A stretch of 64,000 nt of DNA from the NCBI GenBank assembly GCA_000720375.1, contig JOAA01000001.1:434001-498000 (forward strand), given 5' to 3'. Of this stretch, positions 1 to 7,730 are shown piece after piece. The notes beneath the pieces were generated by a model. It did no database searches and was not told the DNA's origin. It worked only from the letters and a program-made list of their open reading frames with translations. Every line of letters starts with the position of its first letter. Positions within the stretch are counted from its first letter, which is position 1. A program made the position numbers and the translations under genes. This stretch comes from Rhodococcus rhodnii. Its GTDB lineage: Bacteria; Actinomycetota; Actinomycetes; Mycobacteriales; Pseudonocardiaceae.

Positions 1-1145
1 GGGTCTTCGGCGTCATCGACATCGCCGAGGAAGCGGTCCAGGACGCGTTCGCCGAGGCCGTCAAGCGATGGCCGGACGCGGGCGTGCCGCCCAGTCCGGC
101 CGGGTGGATCATCACGACCGCCCGAAACCGGGCGATCGACCGGCTGCGCCGTGAGTCCCATCGCGAGGACAAGCACGCGCAGGCCGCCTTGCTGCAGGCG
201 CAGGACGATCCGCTGGACGAAGGCCCTGTTCAGGACGATCGGCTCCGGCTGATCTTCACGTGCTGCCATCCCTCGCTCGCGACGGCCGCCCAGGTCGCGT
301 TGACTCTTCGGCTGCTCGGCGGCCTGACCACCGCCGAGATCGCGCACGCGTTCCTCGTGCCGGAACCGACCATGGCGCAGCGGCTGGTCAGGGCCAAGGG
401 CAAGATCCGCGACGCGCGAATCCCCTACCGCGTGCCGGCTGAGGCTGACCTACCTGAGCGGCTGTCGGCCGTGCTCGCGGTGGTCTACCTGATCTTCAAC
501 GAGGGCTACACGGCCAGCTCAGGCGAACGTCTCGTGCGCGAGGACCTGTGCGCCGAGGCCATCAGGCTCGGCCGTCTGCTCGTCGAACTCATGCCAGATG
601 AACCCGAGGTACTCGGGCTGCTCGGCCTGATGTTGTTGATCGAAGCGCGCCGGCCCGCGCGGACGACGCCGGATGGTGATCTCGTCCTGCTGGCCGACCA
701 GGATCGGTCGTTGTGGGACAAAGCTCTCTTGGCCGAGGGCCGTAGGATCGTCCGGGAATGCCTGCGCCGCAACGAACCGGGGCCGTACCAGATCCAGGCC
801 GCGATCAACGCCGTGCACAGCGAGGATCCGACCGACTGGAAACAGATAGTCCAGTTGTACGACCATCTTCTGACGTTCACGCCAACACCGGTCGTCGCGT
901 TGAACCGGGCGGTCGCGGTGGCCGAAGTGGACGGTCCAGCCGCCGCACTGTCCCTGGTGGACGGACTGAAACTGGACAAATTCCATCTTTTCCACGCGAT
1001 CAGGGCCGATCTGCTGCGACGGCTCGGCCGCGTCACCGACGCGGAACTGGCCTACGAGCAAGCGATCCAGCGTGCCGAGAACGCGCCGGAACGTGACCAC
1101 CTGCGCCGCGCGAAAGAAAACCTGTCCGGATCGACAGGTATCTAA
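1..1145 (+). CDS. ECF RNA polymerase sigma factor with DUF6596 C-terminal extension (5' end missing)
   Basis: Sigma-70 family ECF factor that would direct RNA polymerase to specific promoters. The reading frame is open to the left edge, so the N-terminus lies outside the window. Visible parts are the end of region 2 ([16 protein letters not shown]), then the linker motif FTCCHPSL, region 4 ([18 protein letters not shown] followed by [14 protein letters not shown]), and a long C-terminal domain containing [11 protein letters not shown], typical of the DUF6596/ECF42-like group. These factors usually have a TPR-like C-terminal extension instead of a classical anti-sigma partner and often sit beside a DGPF/YCII-like protein. 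No DGPF gene is visible here, but a second member with its partner is at 39569-41157. The family assignment is secure; the regulon is unknown. Confidence 0.88.
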   Translation, partial: VFGVIDIAEEAVQDAFAEAVKRWPDAGVPPSPAGWIITTARNRAIDRLRRESHREDKHAQAALLQAQDDPLDEGPVQDDRLRLIFTCCHPSLATAAQVALTLRLLGGLTTAEIAHAFLVPEPTMAQRLVRAKGKIRDARIPYRVPAEADLPERLSAVLAVVYLIFNEGYTASSGERLVREDLCAEAIRLGRLLVELMPDEPEVLGLLGLMLLIEARRPARTTPDGDLVLLADQDRSLWDKALLAEGRRIVRECLRRNEPGPYQIQAAINAVHSEDPTDWKQIVQLYDHLLTFTPTPVVALNRAVAVAEVDGPAAALSLVDGLKLDKFHLFHAIRADLLRRLGRVTDAELAYEQAIQRAENAPERDHLRRAKENLSGSTGI

Positions 1146-1167
1146 CAGTGGACTTTCAGGTTCGCGG

Positions 1168-2265
1168 GTGAGCCTGGAGTGCGTGAAAACACGGATCGCC
1201 GGGATCGACCTGGCACGAGGTCTCGCGGTGTTCGGCATGTTCGCCGTGCACGTCGGACCCGACCCAGCACAAACGCCTGGTCTGCTCGGCGATCTGATGC
1301 AGGCGACGCACGGCCGCTCGTCGGTGCTCTTCGCCACGCTCGCCGGGCTTTCGCTCGCCCTGATCACCGGCCGTCAGCAGCCGAACACCACCGGCCGCGA
1401 CTACGTCAAGATCGCGATCAGAGCGGCGGTCCTCGTGGCGCTCGGCACGTGTCTGACGTTGCTGGGCACCAACATCGCGGTGATCCTCGCGTATTACGGC
1501 GCGTTTTTCGTCCTGGCGATGCCGTTCCTGCGGCTGCGCGCGCCGTGGCTGCTCGGAATTGCCGGTGCGCTCGCGATCGTGGGGCCCGTTGTGGCCATTT
1601 TGTCCAAACAGACGTGGACGATGTGGAGCAGCGATCCGCTCGAACAGATCAGCGGCCAAGGGGTGCTGCAGTTCCTGCTCACCGGTTTTTACCCGGCGGT
1701 CACGTGGATGCCTTACGTCCTGGTCGGGATGGCGCTCGGCCGGCTTGACCTGACCTCGACCAAGCTGCGGGTGACGCTGCTGGTCATGGGACCGTTGATG
1801 GCCATCGCGGGTTACGGCGGTTCAGCGATCGCCCTCCAGGAGTTCGGTGGCGGCGTGGCGCCGCAACCTCTTTCGTTCCAGTGGCTGCTGGAATCCACGC
1901 CGCACAGCAACACGACGTTCGAGATCGTCGGCGCGCTCGGCGTCGCGTTGATCGTGCTGTCGGTGTCGTTGTTCGTGGGCGAGTGGATACCCACACTGGC
2001 CCGGCCGATCACCGCGGTGGGCACGATGTCGTTGACGCTCTACACCGCGCATCTGCTCGCGATCGCTTTCTTGACAACGGCAGGCGCTCAGATCGAACCG
2101 GTGACCGAGTTGGTGTGGTTCATCGCCACCGCCAGCGTGTTCGCGACGGTCTGGCTGATCGTGTTCCGGCGTGGACCATTGGAGTACGCCCTGCACGGCC
2201 TGACCCGGTTGATCCCCGCGAACGCACCACGTCAGCGGGTAATGAGTTTGCCCAGCAGCCGATGA
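1168..2265 (+). CDS. DUF418 / acyltransferase-like multi-pass membrane protein
   Basis: Integral membrane protein of about 365 residues with roughly ten hydrophobic segments. The N-terminal motif RIAGIDLARGLAVFGMFAVH and the later LFATLAGLSLALITGR are typical of the DUF418/DUF1624 (heparan-alpha-glucosaminide N-acetyltransferase-like, YeiB) group, whose members are thought to move acyl groups across the membrane; substrates are mostly unknown. The frame is open upstream into the sigma gene, so I chose the GTG at 1168 (VSLECVKTRIAGID); a GTG at 1183 is an alternative. It starts 22 bp after the sigma factor stop, so co-transcription is possible. Function is inferred from family resemblance only. 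Confidence 0.75.
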   Translation: MSLECVKTRIAGIDLARGLAVFGMFAVHVGPDPAQTPGLLGDLMQATHGRSSVLFATLAGLSLALITGRQQPNTTGRDYVKIAIRAAVLVALGTCLTLLGTNIAVILAYYGAFFVLAMPFLRLRAPWLLGIAGALAIVGPVVAILSKQTWTMWSSDPLEQISGQGVLQFLLTGFYPAVTWMPYVLVGMALGRLDLTSTKLRVTLLVMGPLMAIAGYGGSAIALQEFGGGVAPQPLSFQWLLESTPHSNTTFEIVGALGVALIVLSVSLFVGEWIPTLARPITAVGTMSLTLYTAHLLAIAFLTTAGAQIEPVTELVWFIATASVFATVWLIVFRRGPLEYALHGLTRLIPANAPRQRVMSLPSSR

Positions 2266-2283
2266 GGATGTTGGGATGCCAGG

Positions 2284-2913
2284 ATGGAGCTGACCGTCCT
2301 GCTGGCGTTCACCGTCGCATCCGCCCTGATCAGCCTGGCACCGGGGCCGGACATGATGTTCATCATCGCCAACGGGATCGCCCGCGGCCGCAGGGCCGGG
2401 GTGATCGCCGCGCTGGGGATGTCCACCGGCATCGCGATCCACACGGTCGCCGCCGCCGCGGGCCTCGGCGCCCTGCTGGCCGCCGCGCCCGTGGCACTGG
2501 ACATCCTGCGCATCCTCGGCGCTGTTTTCCTGATCTACCTGGCCATCGCCACACTGCGCGCGTCACGTAAAGCGGCCGCGGCACCTGAAGCGCCCGTGCC
2601 ACAACGGTCTCTGCGCAAGATGTACGCGATGGCCGTGCTGACCAACCTGTCGAACCCGAAGGTGATCCTGTTCTACCTCGCGTTCTTCCCGCAGTTCATC
2701 CACCAGCCCGGCTGGCCCGCATGGGTGCAGTTCCTGGTGCTTGGCGGAATCCTGATCTGCGTCGGGTTGTGCGTGGACGCCACGGTCGGGTTCGTTTCCG
2801 GCGCTTTGTCCGAATTCCTGGTGCGGCGTCCGGCGATCCGGCGCTGGATGGACCGGGTGTCCGCGGCGATCTTCGGTGCGCTAGCTGTTCGCCTGGTCGC
2901 CGATCCCCAATAG
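2284..2913 (+). CDS. LysE/RhtB family amino-acid exporter
   Basis: Inner-membrane exporter of 209 residues, the usual size for the LysE/RhtB family, which expels amino acids or related metabolites. It begins with a hydrophobic segment followed by the family hallmark SLAPGPDMMFIIANGIARGR (near residues 18-37). Further membrane segments follow at about 40-65, 70-90, 115-135, 145-170 and 185-205, with the conserved TNLSNPKVILFYLAFFPQF block in the middle. It lies 18 bp after the DUF418-like gene on the same strand. Its last 33 bp overlap the 3' end of the convergent SDR gene. The substrate cannot be predicted from sequence. Confidence 0.85.
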   Translation: MELTVLLAFTVASALISLAPGPDMMFIIANGIARGRRAGVIAALGMSTGIAIHTVAAAAGLGALLAAAPVALDILRILGAVFLIYLAIATLRASRKAAAAPEAPVPQRSLRKMYAMAVLTNLSNPKVILFYLAFFPQFIHQPGWPAWVQFLVLGGILICVGLCVDATVGFVSGALSEFLVRRPAIRRWMDRVSAAIFGALAVRLVADPQ

Positions 2914-3705
2914 CTGCTCGGTCTTCGTCCACAGGCGCGCGGCGAGCTCAGGGCTGGTTCCCCTGGGCTGCCGCCGGTTCATCCGGCTGAAGTACGCACC
3001 GTTGACCGACTGCGCGTCCGAGACCGTTGCCAAATGTACCAACGGTCGCGCGCCCTGTTCCGGCGTCAGCGCGAGCCTGCCGATGGGTGACCGCAGCACC
3101 AGCTTGAACAGGCCGTTGTCGCGGAAGAACTCCGTGCCGACCGGGCCGGGATGGAACGAGCTCGCGGTCACGCCCGTCCCTGCGAGGCGACGCGAAAGTT
3201 CTTGCGTGAACAGGATGTTGGCGAGTTTGCTGGTGCCGTACGCGCGTTGCGTGCCGTACTTGTGGGTGTCGAAGTTGAGATCGTCCAGGTCCAGGCGCGC
3301 GAAGGTGTGCGAGGCGCTGGCCGTGGTGATCACGCGTGCTTCCGGCGCGGCTTTGAGCCGGTCCAGCAGCAGGTGCGTGAGCAGGAACGGTGCCACGTGG
3401 TTGACCTGGAACGTGGTCTCGATCCCGTCCGGCGTGAGCACCTTCTTGCCGCTGATCAGTCCGGCGTTGTTGGCGAGGATGTCGATGTGCGGGTAGTCCA
3501 GCTCGTCCGCGAGCCTGCGGACGTCGTCAAGCTTGGCGAAGTCGGCGACGTACGGGGTGCCGCCGATCTCCTTGGCGATCTTGGTGGTCTTCTCCTTCGA
3601 CCGGCCGACAACGGCCACATTCGCGCCCAAGGCGGCCAGCTTGCGCGCCCCGGCCGCACCGATACCGGCACTCGCGCCGGTCACGACGACAGTCTTGCCA
3701 TCCAT
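2881..3705 (-). CDS. Short-chain dehydrogenase/reductase (retinol dehydrogenase-like)
   Basis: NAD(P)-dependent oxidoreductase of the classical/extended SDR type, 274 residues. The cofactor loop TGASAGIG is at residues 9-16, the NNAG motif follows (ILANNAGL), and the catalytic YxxxK is seen as YGTSK, preceded by the serine-containing segment ITTASASH. SDRs of this kind reduce or oxidise carbonyl/alcohol groups; the substrate is unknown. A TetR regulator gene lies just upstream on the same strand, and the short gap between them holds an operator-like palindrome, so the pair is probably a substrate-induced detoxification unit. It overlaps the convergent lysE-like gene by 33 bp. Confidence 0.87.
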   Translation of the reverse strand: MDGKTVVVTGASAGIGAAGARKLAALGANVAVVGRSKEKTTKIAKEIGGTPYVADFAKLDDVRRLADELDYPHIDILANNAGLISGKKVLTPDGIETTFQVNHVAPFLLTHLLLDRLKAAPEARVITTASASHTFARLDLDDLNFDTHKYGTQRAYGTSKLANILFTQELSRRLAGTGVTASSFHPGPVGTEFFRDNGLFKLVLRSPIGRLALTPEQGARPLVHLATVSDAQSVNGAYFSRMNRRQPRGTSPELAARLWTKTEQLLGIGDQANS

Positions 3706-3718
3706 GAAGCCCCCTAAA

Positions 3719-3733
3719 CGGATAACGTATCCG
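3719..3733. promoter_or_regulatory. TetR operator candidate 1
   Basis: Perfect inverted repeat CGGATA-ACG-TATCCG, 13 bp upstream of the SDR start codon and downstream of the TetR stop codon. TetR-family dimers bind palindromes of this size. It probably controls the SDR promoter; binding is inferred. Confidence 0.5.
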
Positions 3734-3750
3734 CTAGGGTAGCAGAGGAC

Positions 3751-3765
3751 CGGATGATCTATCCG
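3751..3765. promoter_or_regulatory. TetR operator candidate 2
   Basis: Second copy of the half-sites, CGGAT-GATCT-ATCCG, overlapping the stop codon of the tetR gene. Its start is 32 bp from that of the first palindrome, about three helical turns, so two dimers could sit on the same face of the DNA. Confidence 0.4.
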
Positions 3766-4307
3766 CGAAGGCCCCTGATCAGCACGGACACATACACATC
3801 GGCCCGACCGGGATCCAGCTCGACGGCACGTTCCAGGCCGGCCATCAGGTTGCGGACGTCCTCGCCGGTGATCTCCGGCCGGATCACGTTCGCCGCCCGC
3901 GCCCGCTCAAGCAAGAGGTCGGCAAGGCGGCGCAGCTCGGATTTCGCGTGCGTGGTCCGCTCGTCGGCGTCCTCGATCGCCGCGATCACCTCAGCAAGCC
4001 CGCCCGACGTGCACAACTGCAGGTCAAGGGTGCGCCGCAGCAGGAACTCCAGCGCCTCACCGATATCGGCCATCTGGAAGGCCTGTTCGGTGATCTGCAC
4101 CATCGTCGCCAACTCCTGCCCGACAACGGCTTCGAGCAACGCGTGCGGCGTCGGGAAATGCCGATACACCGTGCCGACGCCGACGCCGGCTTTCCGCGCG
4201 ATCTCGTTGAGCTGGAGGGAGACATTGCCCTCGGCGACTTCAGCCCGCGCCACCTCGAGCACCCGCTCGCGATTGCGCGCCGCGTCCGCCCGCAGATTCG
4301 CTACCAC
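3759..4307 (-). CDS. TetR/AcrR family transcriptional regulator
   Basis: DNA-binding repressor of 182 residues. The N-terminal helix-turn-helix spans about residues 8-55 (RERVLEVARAEVAEG, then LNEIARKAGVGVGTVYRHFP), the typical TetR signature. The C-terminal ligand domain contains FLLRRTLDLQLCT and a helix ending LIRGLRG. It is the first gene of a minus-strand pair with the SDR downstream, and paired palindromes lie between them. Likely role: ligand-responsive repression of the SDR gene. Ligand unknown. Confidence 0.9.
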   Translation of the reverse strand: MVANLRADAARNRERVLEVARAEVAEGNVSLQLNEIARKAGVGVGTVYRHFPTPHALLEAVVGQELATMVQITEQAFQMADIGEALEFLLRRTLDLQLCTSGGLAEVIAAIEDADERTTHAKSELRRLADLLLERARAANVIRPEITGEDVRNLMAGLERAVELDPGRADVYVSVLIRGLRG

Positions 4308-4316
4308 ACACCAAGC

Positions 4317-5492
4317 CTAACCAGTCACGACAGCCGCACGACGCTCCAGATCACCCGGTGTCATCGGGCTGCGGTAGGCGGCCTGCAAGATCTCGGAGAT
4401 CACCTGGTTGTCGTTCGTCTCGGCGAGTCTGACGAACCAGTCCGCACCGGCCGGATACGCCCATTGATAGGACCGCAGGAGGACGTCCGTGCTCCGGTCG
4501 CTCAGCATCCGGCCGATCGTCTCGACCGGCCAGAACGGCACGCGTTGCTTGGCGTGCTCGAGGCAGTCGGACACGCTCACGTCGTCGTTGATCGCGATGT
4601 GCAGTTCGGAGCTGACCAGCTGAAGGTAGTAGTCCAGTCGGAGGTGCGCGATCAGCGCCTCGTCGTCCGGTGCGACGAACAACGGCAGCGCCTGCGCCAA
4701 ACCTTCAAGCAGCACCTGGTGATTCGCGTGCACGGACAGAACCCGCACCCACGGCACGTCTTCGGCCCGGCACCGCGCCGAGTAGCTGGCGCTTTGCAAG
4801 GCGTGCCCCAGGATTTCGTGCAATGCGAACTGCCTCGCCTGCACGTCGGTGAACCGCGCGTTGCGCATGTTCAAGCGCAGCCGAGCATTCTGGCGTGCGC
4901 CGTCCAACCAGTACGACCAGTACGCGTCGATGTCCGCTGTCTCGATGCTGAGGTTGTACGAGGCTGTGGTGCCGGTTGCCTTTCTTACCAACGGTTCGAA
5001 CTTGGCCGCCGCGGCACGCAGCGCGTCTGGTATTTCAGAGGCCGTCAGGTTCTGTTCGGAGTCAAGCAAATCCCGTCGCGTCGTCGCGCCCCACTCGATT
5101 CCCAGGTCTTCCATGGCTTTACGGGCCTGCTCACCGCGCCACGTCACGTATTCCGAGCTCCAGCCGGTGACTTCGACGCCCTGGGTTCGCCGGACGAACT
5201 CGCGCAACGGCAGCCGTTCCCCGAGCAGCGCACCGAGATAGGCGAGATGGCAGTCGATCCGGGTGGCAAGATCGTCTGCGGCTTCCTCCCTCAGGCGTAA
5301 CAACTTTTGATACGCATGGACGCGGCCGTTCACCTTGCCGACTTCGCCTTTGCTTGGGCGACAGTCGTAGTCGATGACCGGTGGCGCCCCCACCGAGATC
5401 TCATAGGCGTTCCAGGCATCCAGAACGTCTTCGATCTCGTCGCGCAGACTCGTTGGCACGCGGCAAACCCTAGCGATCCGGCTGCCGCGCAA
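4317..5492 (-). CDS. Putative zinc peptidase with HExxGH motif, family not recognised
   Basis: Protein of up to 391 residues with no confident family name. The segment HEILGHALQ (His225, Glu226, His230) gives an HExxGH zinc motif, like dipeptidyl peptidase III and close to the HExxPGHxLQ form of DUF885 peptidases. A downstream LLEGLAQALP (Glu263) could supply the third ligand, as EGWA does in DUF885 proteins. The N-terminal 200 residues are helix-rich and charged, as in oligopeptidases. No signal peptide is seen, so it is probably cytoplasmic. The longest start is a TTG directly after GGCGGAGG, an unusually short spacing; a GTG 33 bp downstream is an alternative. It starts 45 bp after the stress protein gene on the same strand. 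Confidence 0.5.
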   Translation of the reverse strand: MRGSRIARVCRVPTSLRDEIEDVLDAWNAYEISVGAPPVIDYDCRPSKGEVGKVNGRVHAYQKLLRLREEAADDLATRIDCHLAYLGALLGERLPLREFVRRTQGVEVTGWSSEYVTWRGEQARKAMEDLGIEWGATTRRDLLDSEQNLTASEIPDALRAAAAKFEPLVRKATGTTASYNLSIETADIDAYWSYWLDGARQNARLRLNMRNARFTDVQARQFALHEILGHALQSASYSARCRAEDVPWVRVLSVHANHQVLLEGLAQALPLFVAPDDEALIAHLRLDYYLQLVSSELHIAINDDVSVSDCLEHAKQRVPFWPVETIGRMLSDRSTDVLLRSYQWAYPAGADWFVRLAETNDNQVISEILQAAYRSPMTPGDLERRAAVVTG

Positions 5493-5537
5493 CCTCCGCC
5501 ATAAGTCGGCACTTTCCCGATTCGTACACAGTGGACG

Positions 5538-5984
5538 CTATGCGGGCGGCCAGACGAGCAGGACCGGACAGAGTGCGTGGTCGACGACGAATCGGCTTGC
5601 GTGGCCGAGACTTCGCGGGCCTGGGTGGCCGCGGTCGCCGTCGCGGGCCAGCACCAGCAGTTCGGCGGTCTCGGCCGCGGCGACCACTTCTCGTTCGATC
5701 CGCCCGGCCCGCACGACACGGGAGCACGGCCGGCCGAGCCGCTCGGCGGCGGCGTCCAGAAGTTGTCCGGCAGACGTGGCGGCGAGGTTTTCCAGCGCTG
5801 TGCCGGGATCGCGTTCGGGAGAATGGCGACCGAACAGACCTGCGAAGGCTCCGTGGGCGGCACCGGGTACGTCCGCGCCGCTCACGTGCAGCAGGATGAT
5901 CTCGGCGTCGTCAGGCGCGTGCGCCCGGGCAGCGTCCACGCACGCCGGCCATGTGCCTTCGACAATCCAGACGACCACAGCCAT
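5538..5984 (-). CDS. Universal stress protein-like (UspA family)
   Basis: Single-domain UspA-type protein of 148 residues, the normal size. It begins with a hydrophobic beta strand (MAVVVWIVEGTW), has the mid-protein strand IILLHVSG, and ends with the helix-strand pattern REVVAAAETAELLVLARDG and HASRFVVDHALCPVLLVWP. The usual ATP-binding G-2x-G-9x-G[ST] pattern is only partly matched, so ATP binding is uncertain. It starts 3 bp after the stop of the upstream permease gene, implying one transcript and possibly control of or response to the transporter's substrate. Confidence 0.72.
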   Translation of the reverse strand: MAVVVWIVEGTWPACVDAARAHAPDDAEIILLHVSGADVPGAAHGAFAGLFGRHSPERDPGTALENLAATSAGQLLDAAAERLGRPCSRVVRAGRIEREVVAAAETAELLVLARDGDRGHPGPRSLGHASRFVVDHALCPVLLVWPPA

Positions 5985-5987
5985 CGC

Positions 5988-7256
5988 CTAGCCTCCGATC
6001 AGGTGCAACGACCCCCACAGTGCCACTACGGCCAGCAAAAGGCTCAATGGCACGGTCAGCAGGCCGAGCCGCGTGAACTCGCCGAGGTCGACTTCGTGGT
6101 TGTGCTGACGCACGATGCGCCGCCACAACAAGGTGGCCAGCGACCCGGCGTAGGTGAGGTTAGGGCCGATGTTCACCCCGAGCAGCACAGCCAATACCGC
6201 TCCTGGTCCTGCCGCGGCGGTCAACGGCAGCAGCACGAGCACGGCCGGCAGGTTGTTGATCACGTTCGCCAGTACGGCCGCCAGCGCGGCCACGGCGAGC
6301 AGCGCGAGCAGCCCGGTACCGCTGGGGATCAACTGCCCGAGCCAGTCACCGAGGCCGTTGTCGACCACAGCGCGGACCACGATGCCCAACGCGAGGACAA
6401 AGGCCAGGAACGGCAGTGCGGCTGAGCGAACGACGGCCCGCACTGTGGTGCGGCGGCGGGCCAGCCCCCTTACGGCCAGCACCAGAGCACCGGCCGTGGC
6501 CGCCCAGGCTGGGTCAATCCCGACCGCGGACGTGACCACGAATCCCATCAGCGTCAATACGACCGTGACCAGTGCGAACACCGGAACCTCGGTCGGTTCG
6601 CCGACGTCTGGCACGGCCGTGCCCGCGTCCAGGTCAGCAGCGAAGAATCGCCGGAAGACGATGTACTCGATCGCGATCGCCACAAGCCACGGCAACGCCA
6701 TGACCATGGCGAACCGCGTGAAACTCAACCCGCTGGCCGCGAATGCCAGCAGATTGGTCAAATTGGAGACGGGTAGCAACACAGACGCGGTGTTCGACAG
6801 GTGCGTGCACGCGTACACCGGCGGTTTGGGGCGAACTCCGGCTCGGGCAGCGGTCGCGTACACCACCGGGGTGAGCAGCACGATCGTCGCGTCCAGACTC
6901 AGCACCGCGGTGATCACCGACGCGAGCACGAACACCCCGCCCAGCAGCCGCCGTGGCCGCCCGGCAGCGGCTCGGGCAAGCCATCGGCCACAGGCTTGAA
7001 ACAGGCCCTCATCGGCGCAGAGCTGCGCCAACACCAGCACTGCGGCCAGAAACCCGATCACCGGCGCCAGCTGCTCGGTCTCCGCAACGGCGTTGGGCAC
7101 CGAGATCGCCCCGGTGACGATCGTGATCACCGCGGCAGGGACCGCGACCAGCGCCTCCGGCCATCCCCACGGACGGATCACGGCACATGCCAGCACCAGC
7201 AGAAGCAACACGATCGTGCCGAACTCGGCCAGCCACCCGCTCAGGACCAGCTCCAT
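5988..7256 (-). CDS. ArsB/SLC13-type anion permease
   Basis: Polytopic membrane transporter of 422 residues with about eleven hydrophobic segments. It has the hallmark re-entrant-loop motif LSLDATIVLLTPVV and the block CTHLSNTASVLLPVSNLTNLL, characteristic of the ArsB/CitM/NhaD (ion transporter) superfamily. ArsB exports arsenite; other members move dicarboxylates or Na+/H+. No arsR, arsC or arsA is nearby, so arsenite is not certain. It is transcribed with the downstream UspA-like gene. A small uncharacterised protein gene is 57 bp upstream on the same strand. Confidence 0.8.
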   Translation of the reverse strand: MELVLSGWLAEFGTIVLLLLVLACAVIRPWGWPEALVAVPAAVITIVTGAISVPNAVAETEQLAPVIGFLAAVLVLAQLCADEGLFQACGRWLARAAAGRPRRLLGGVFVLASVITAVLSLDATIVLLTPVVYATAARAGVRPKPPVYACTHLSNTASVLLPVSNLTNLLAFAASGLSFTRFAMVMALPWLVAIAIEYIVFRRFFAADLDAGTAVPDVGEPTEVPVFALVTVVLTLMGFVVTSAVGIDPAWAATAGALVLAVRGLARRRTTVRAVVRSAALPFLAFVLALGIVVRAVVDNGLGDWLGQLIPSGTGLLALLAVAALAAVLANVINNLPAVLVLLPLTAAAGPGAVLAVLLGVNIGPNLTYAGSLATLLWRRIVRQHNHEVDLGEFTRLGLLTVPLSLLLAVVALWGSLHLIGG

Positions 7257-7312
7257 TCACTCGACCATTGCCTGCCAGGACCTGATCGAATCACGTTGAC
7301 GGCGGACACGGC

Positions 7313-7609
7313 CTAGATCTCAGGCGGCACGGGACGGCCGCCGAGGCGCACCCGGAGCTCCTCGAGAAAGCGCGGATCCGCGTGTTCCACCTCGACCAGG
7401 TTGATCTCGGTGGGCAGTCCGGGGTGCCGTTCGAGCAGATATCCCACGGCCTCGGTGACCAGGCGGTCCCGGTCGACGTCGGGGATCACCAGGTCGTCGA
7501 GCAGCGAGTCGGGGACGGTGACCTGGTGGTGGGTGATCTGCTCCCCCGCTTTGACCTCCACCGCGAACCGGTGCTCGTCGAGGTCTTGGACCCGGACCGC
7601 CTCGCTCAT
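7313..7609 (-). CDS. Conserved small acidic protein, unknown function
   Basis: 98-residue soluble protein, not assigned to a family. It starts at ATG 7609 behind a good ribosome-binding site (AAGGAG, 7 nt spacing). The sequence is rich in Asp, Glu and Val and looks like a beta strand-helix domain (FAVEVKAGEQITHHQVTVPDS and then helix TEAVGYLLERHPG). No signal peptide, metal motif or HTH is visible. It is divergent from the dctA-like gene and upstream of the permease. A real gene judged by its ribosome-binding site and GC-rich third positions. Confidence 0.6.
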   Translation of the reverse strand: MSEAVRVQDLDEHRFAVEVKAGEQITHHQVTVPDSLLDDLVIPDVDRDRLVTEAVGYLLERHPGLPTEINLVEVEHADPRFLEELRVRLGGRPVPPEI

Positions 7610-7671
7610 GAGCACTCCTTCCCGCTGAGATCACAGGTACCCCGGCTGACCCGTAGCAACCGTGTTACCCC

Positions 7672-7716
7672 AGGGAAACACCGACAGGTTTCCCTTTCGT
7701 GGAAGAAAGTTTCCAC
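7672..7716. promoter_or_regulatory. Two dyad symmetries in the leader of the dctA-like gene
   Basis: Two inverted repeats lie in tandem 15-60 bp before the dctA-like start codon: AGGGAAAC-8 nt-GTTTCCCT at 7672-7695 and GTGGAA-6 nt-TTCCAC at 7699-7716. They share the core GGAAA/TTTCC. They could be operators for one regulator or RNA hairpins; the sequence alone cannot separate these. Confidence 0.35.
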
Positions 7717-7730
7717 TACGAGGAGGTGGC

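Noticed and set aside
5988..7256. Arsenic resistance operon
   Set aside because: Only an ArsB-superfamily permease is seen; no arsR, arsC, arsA or Acr3 nearby.
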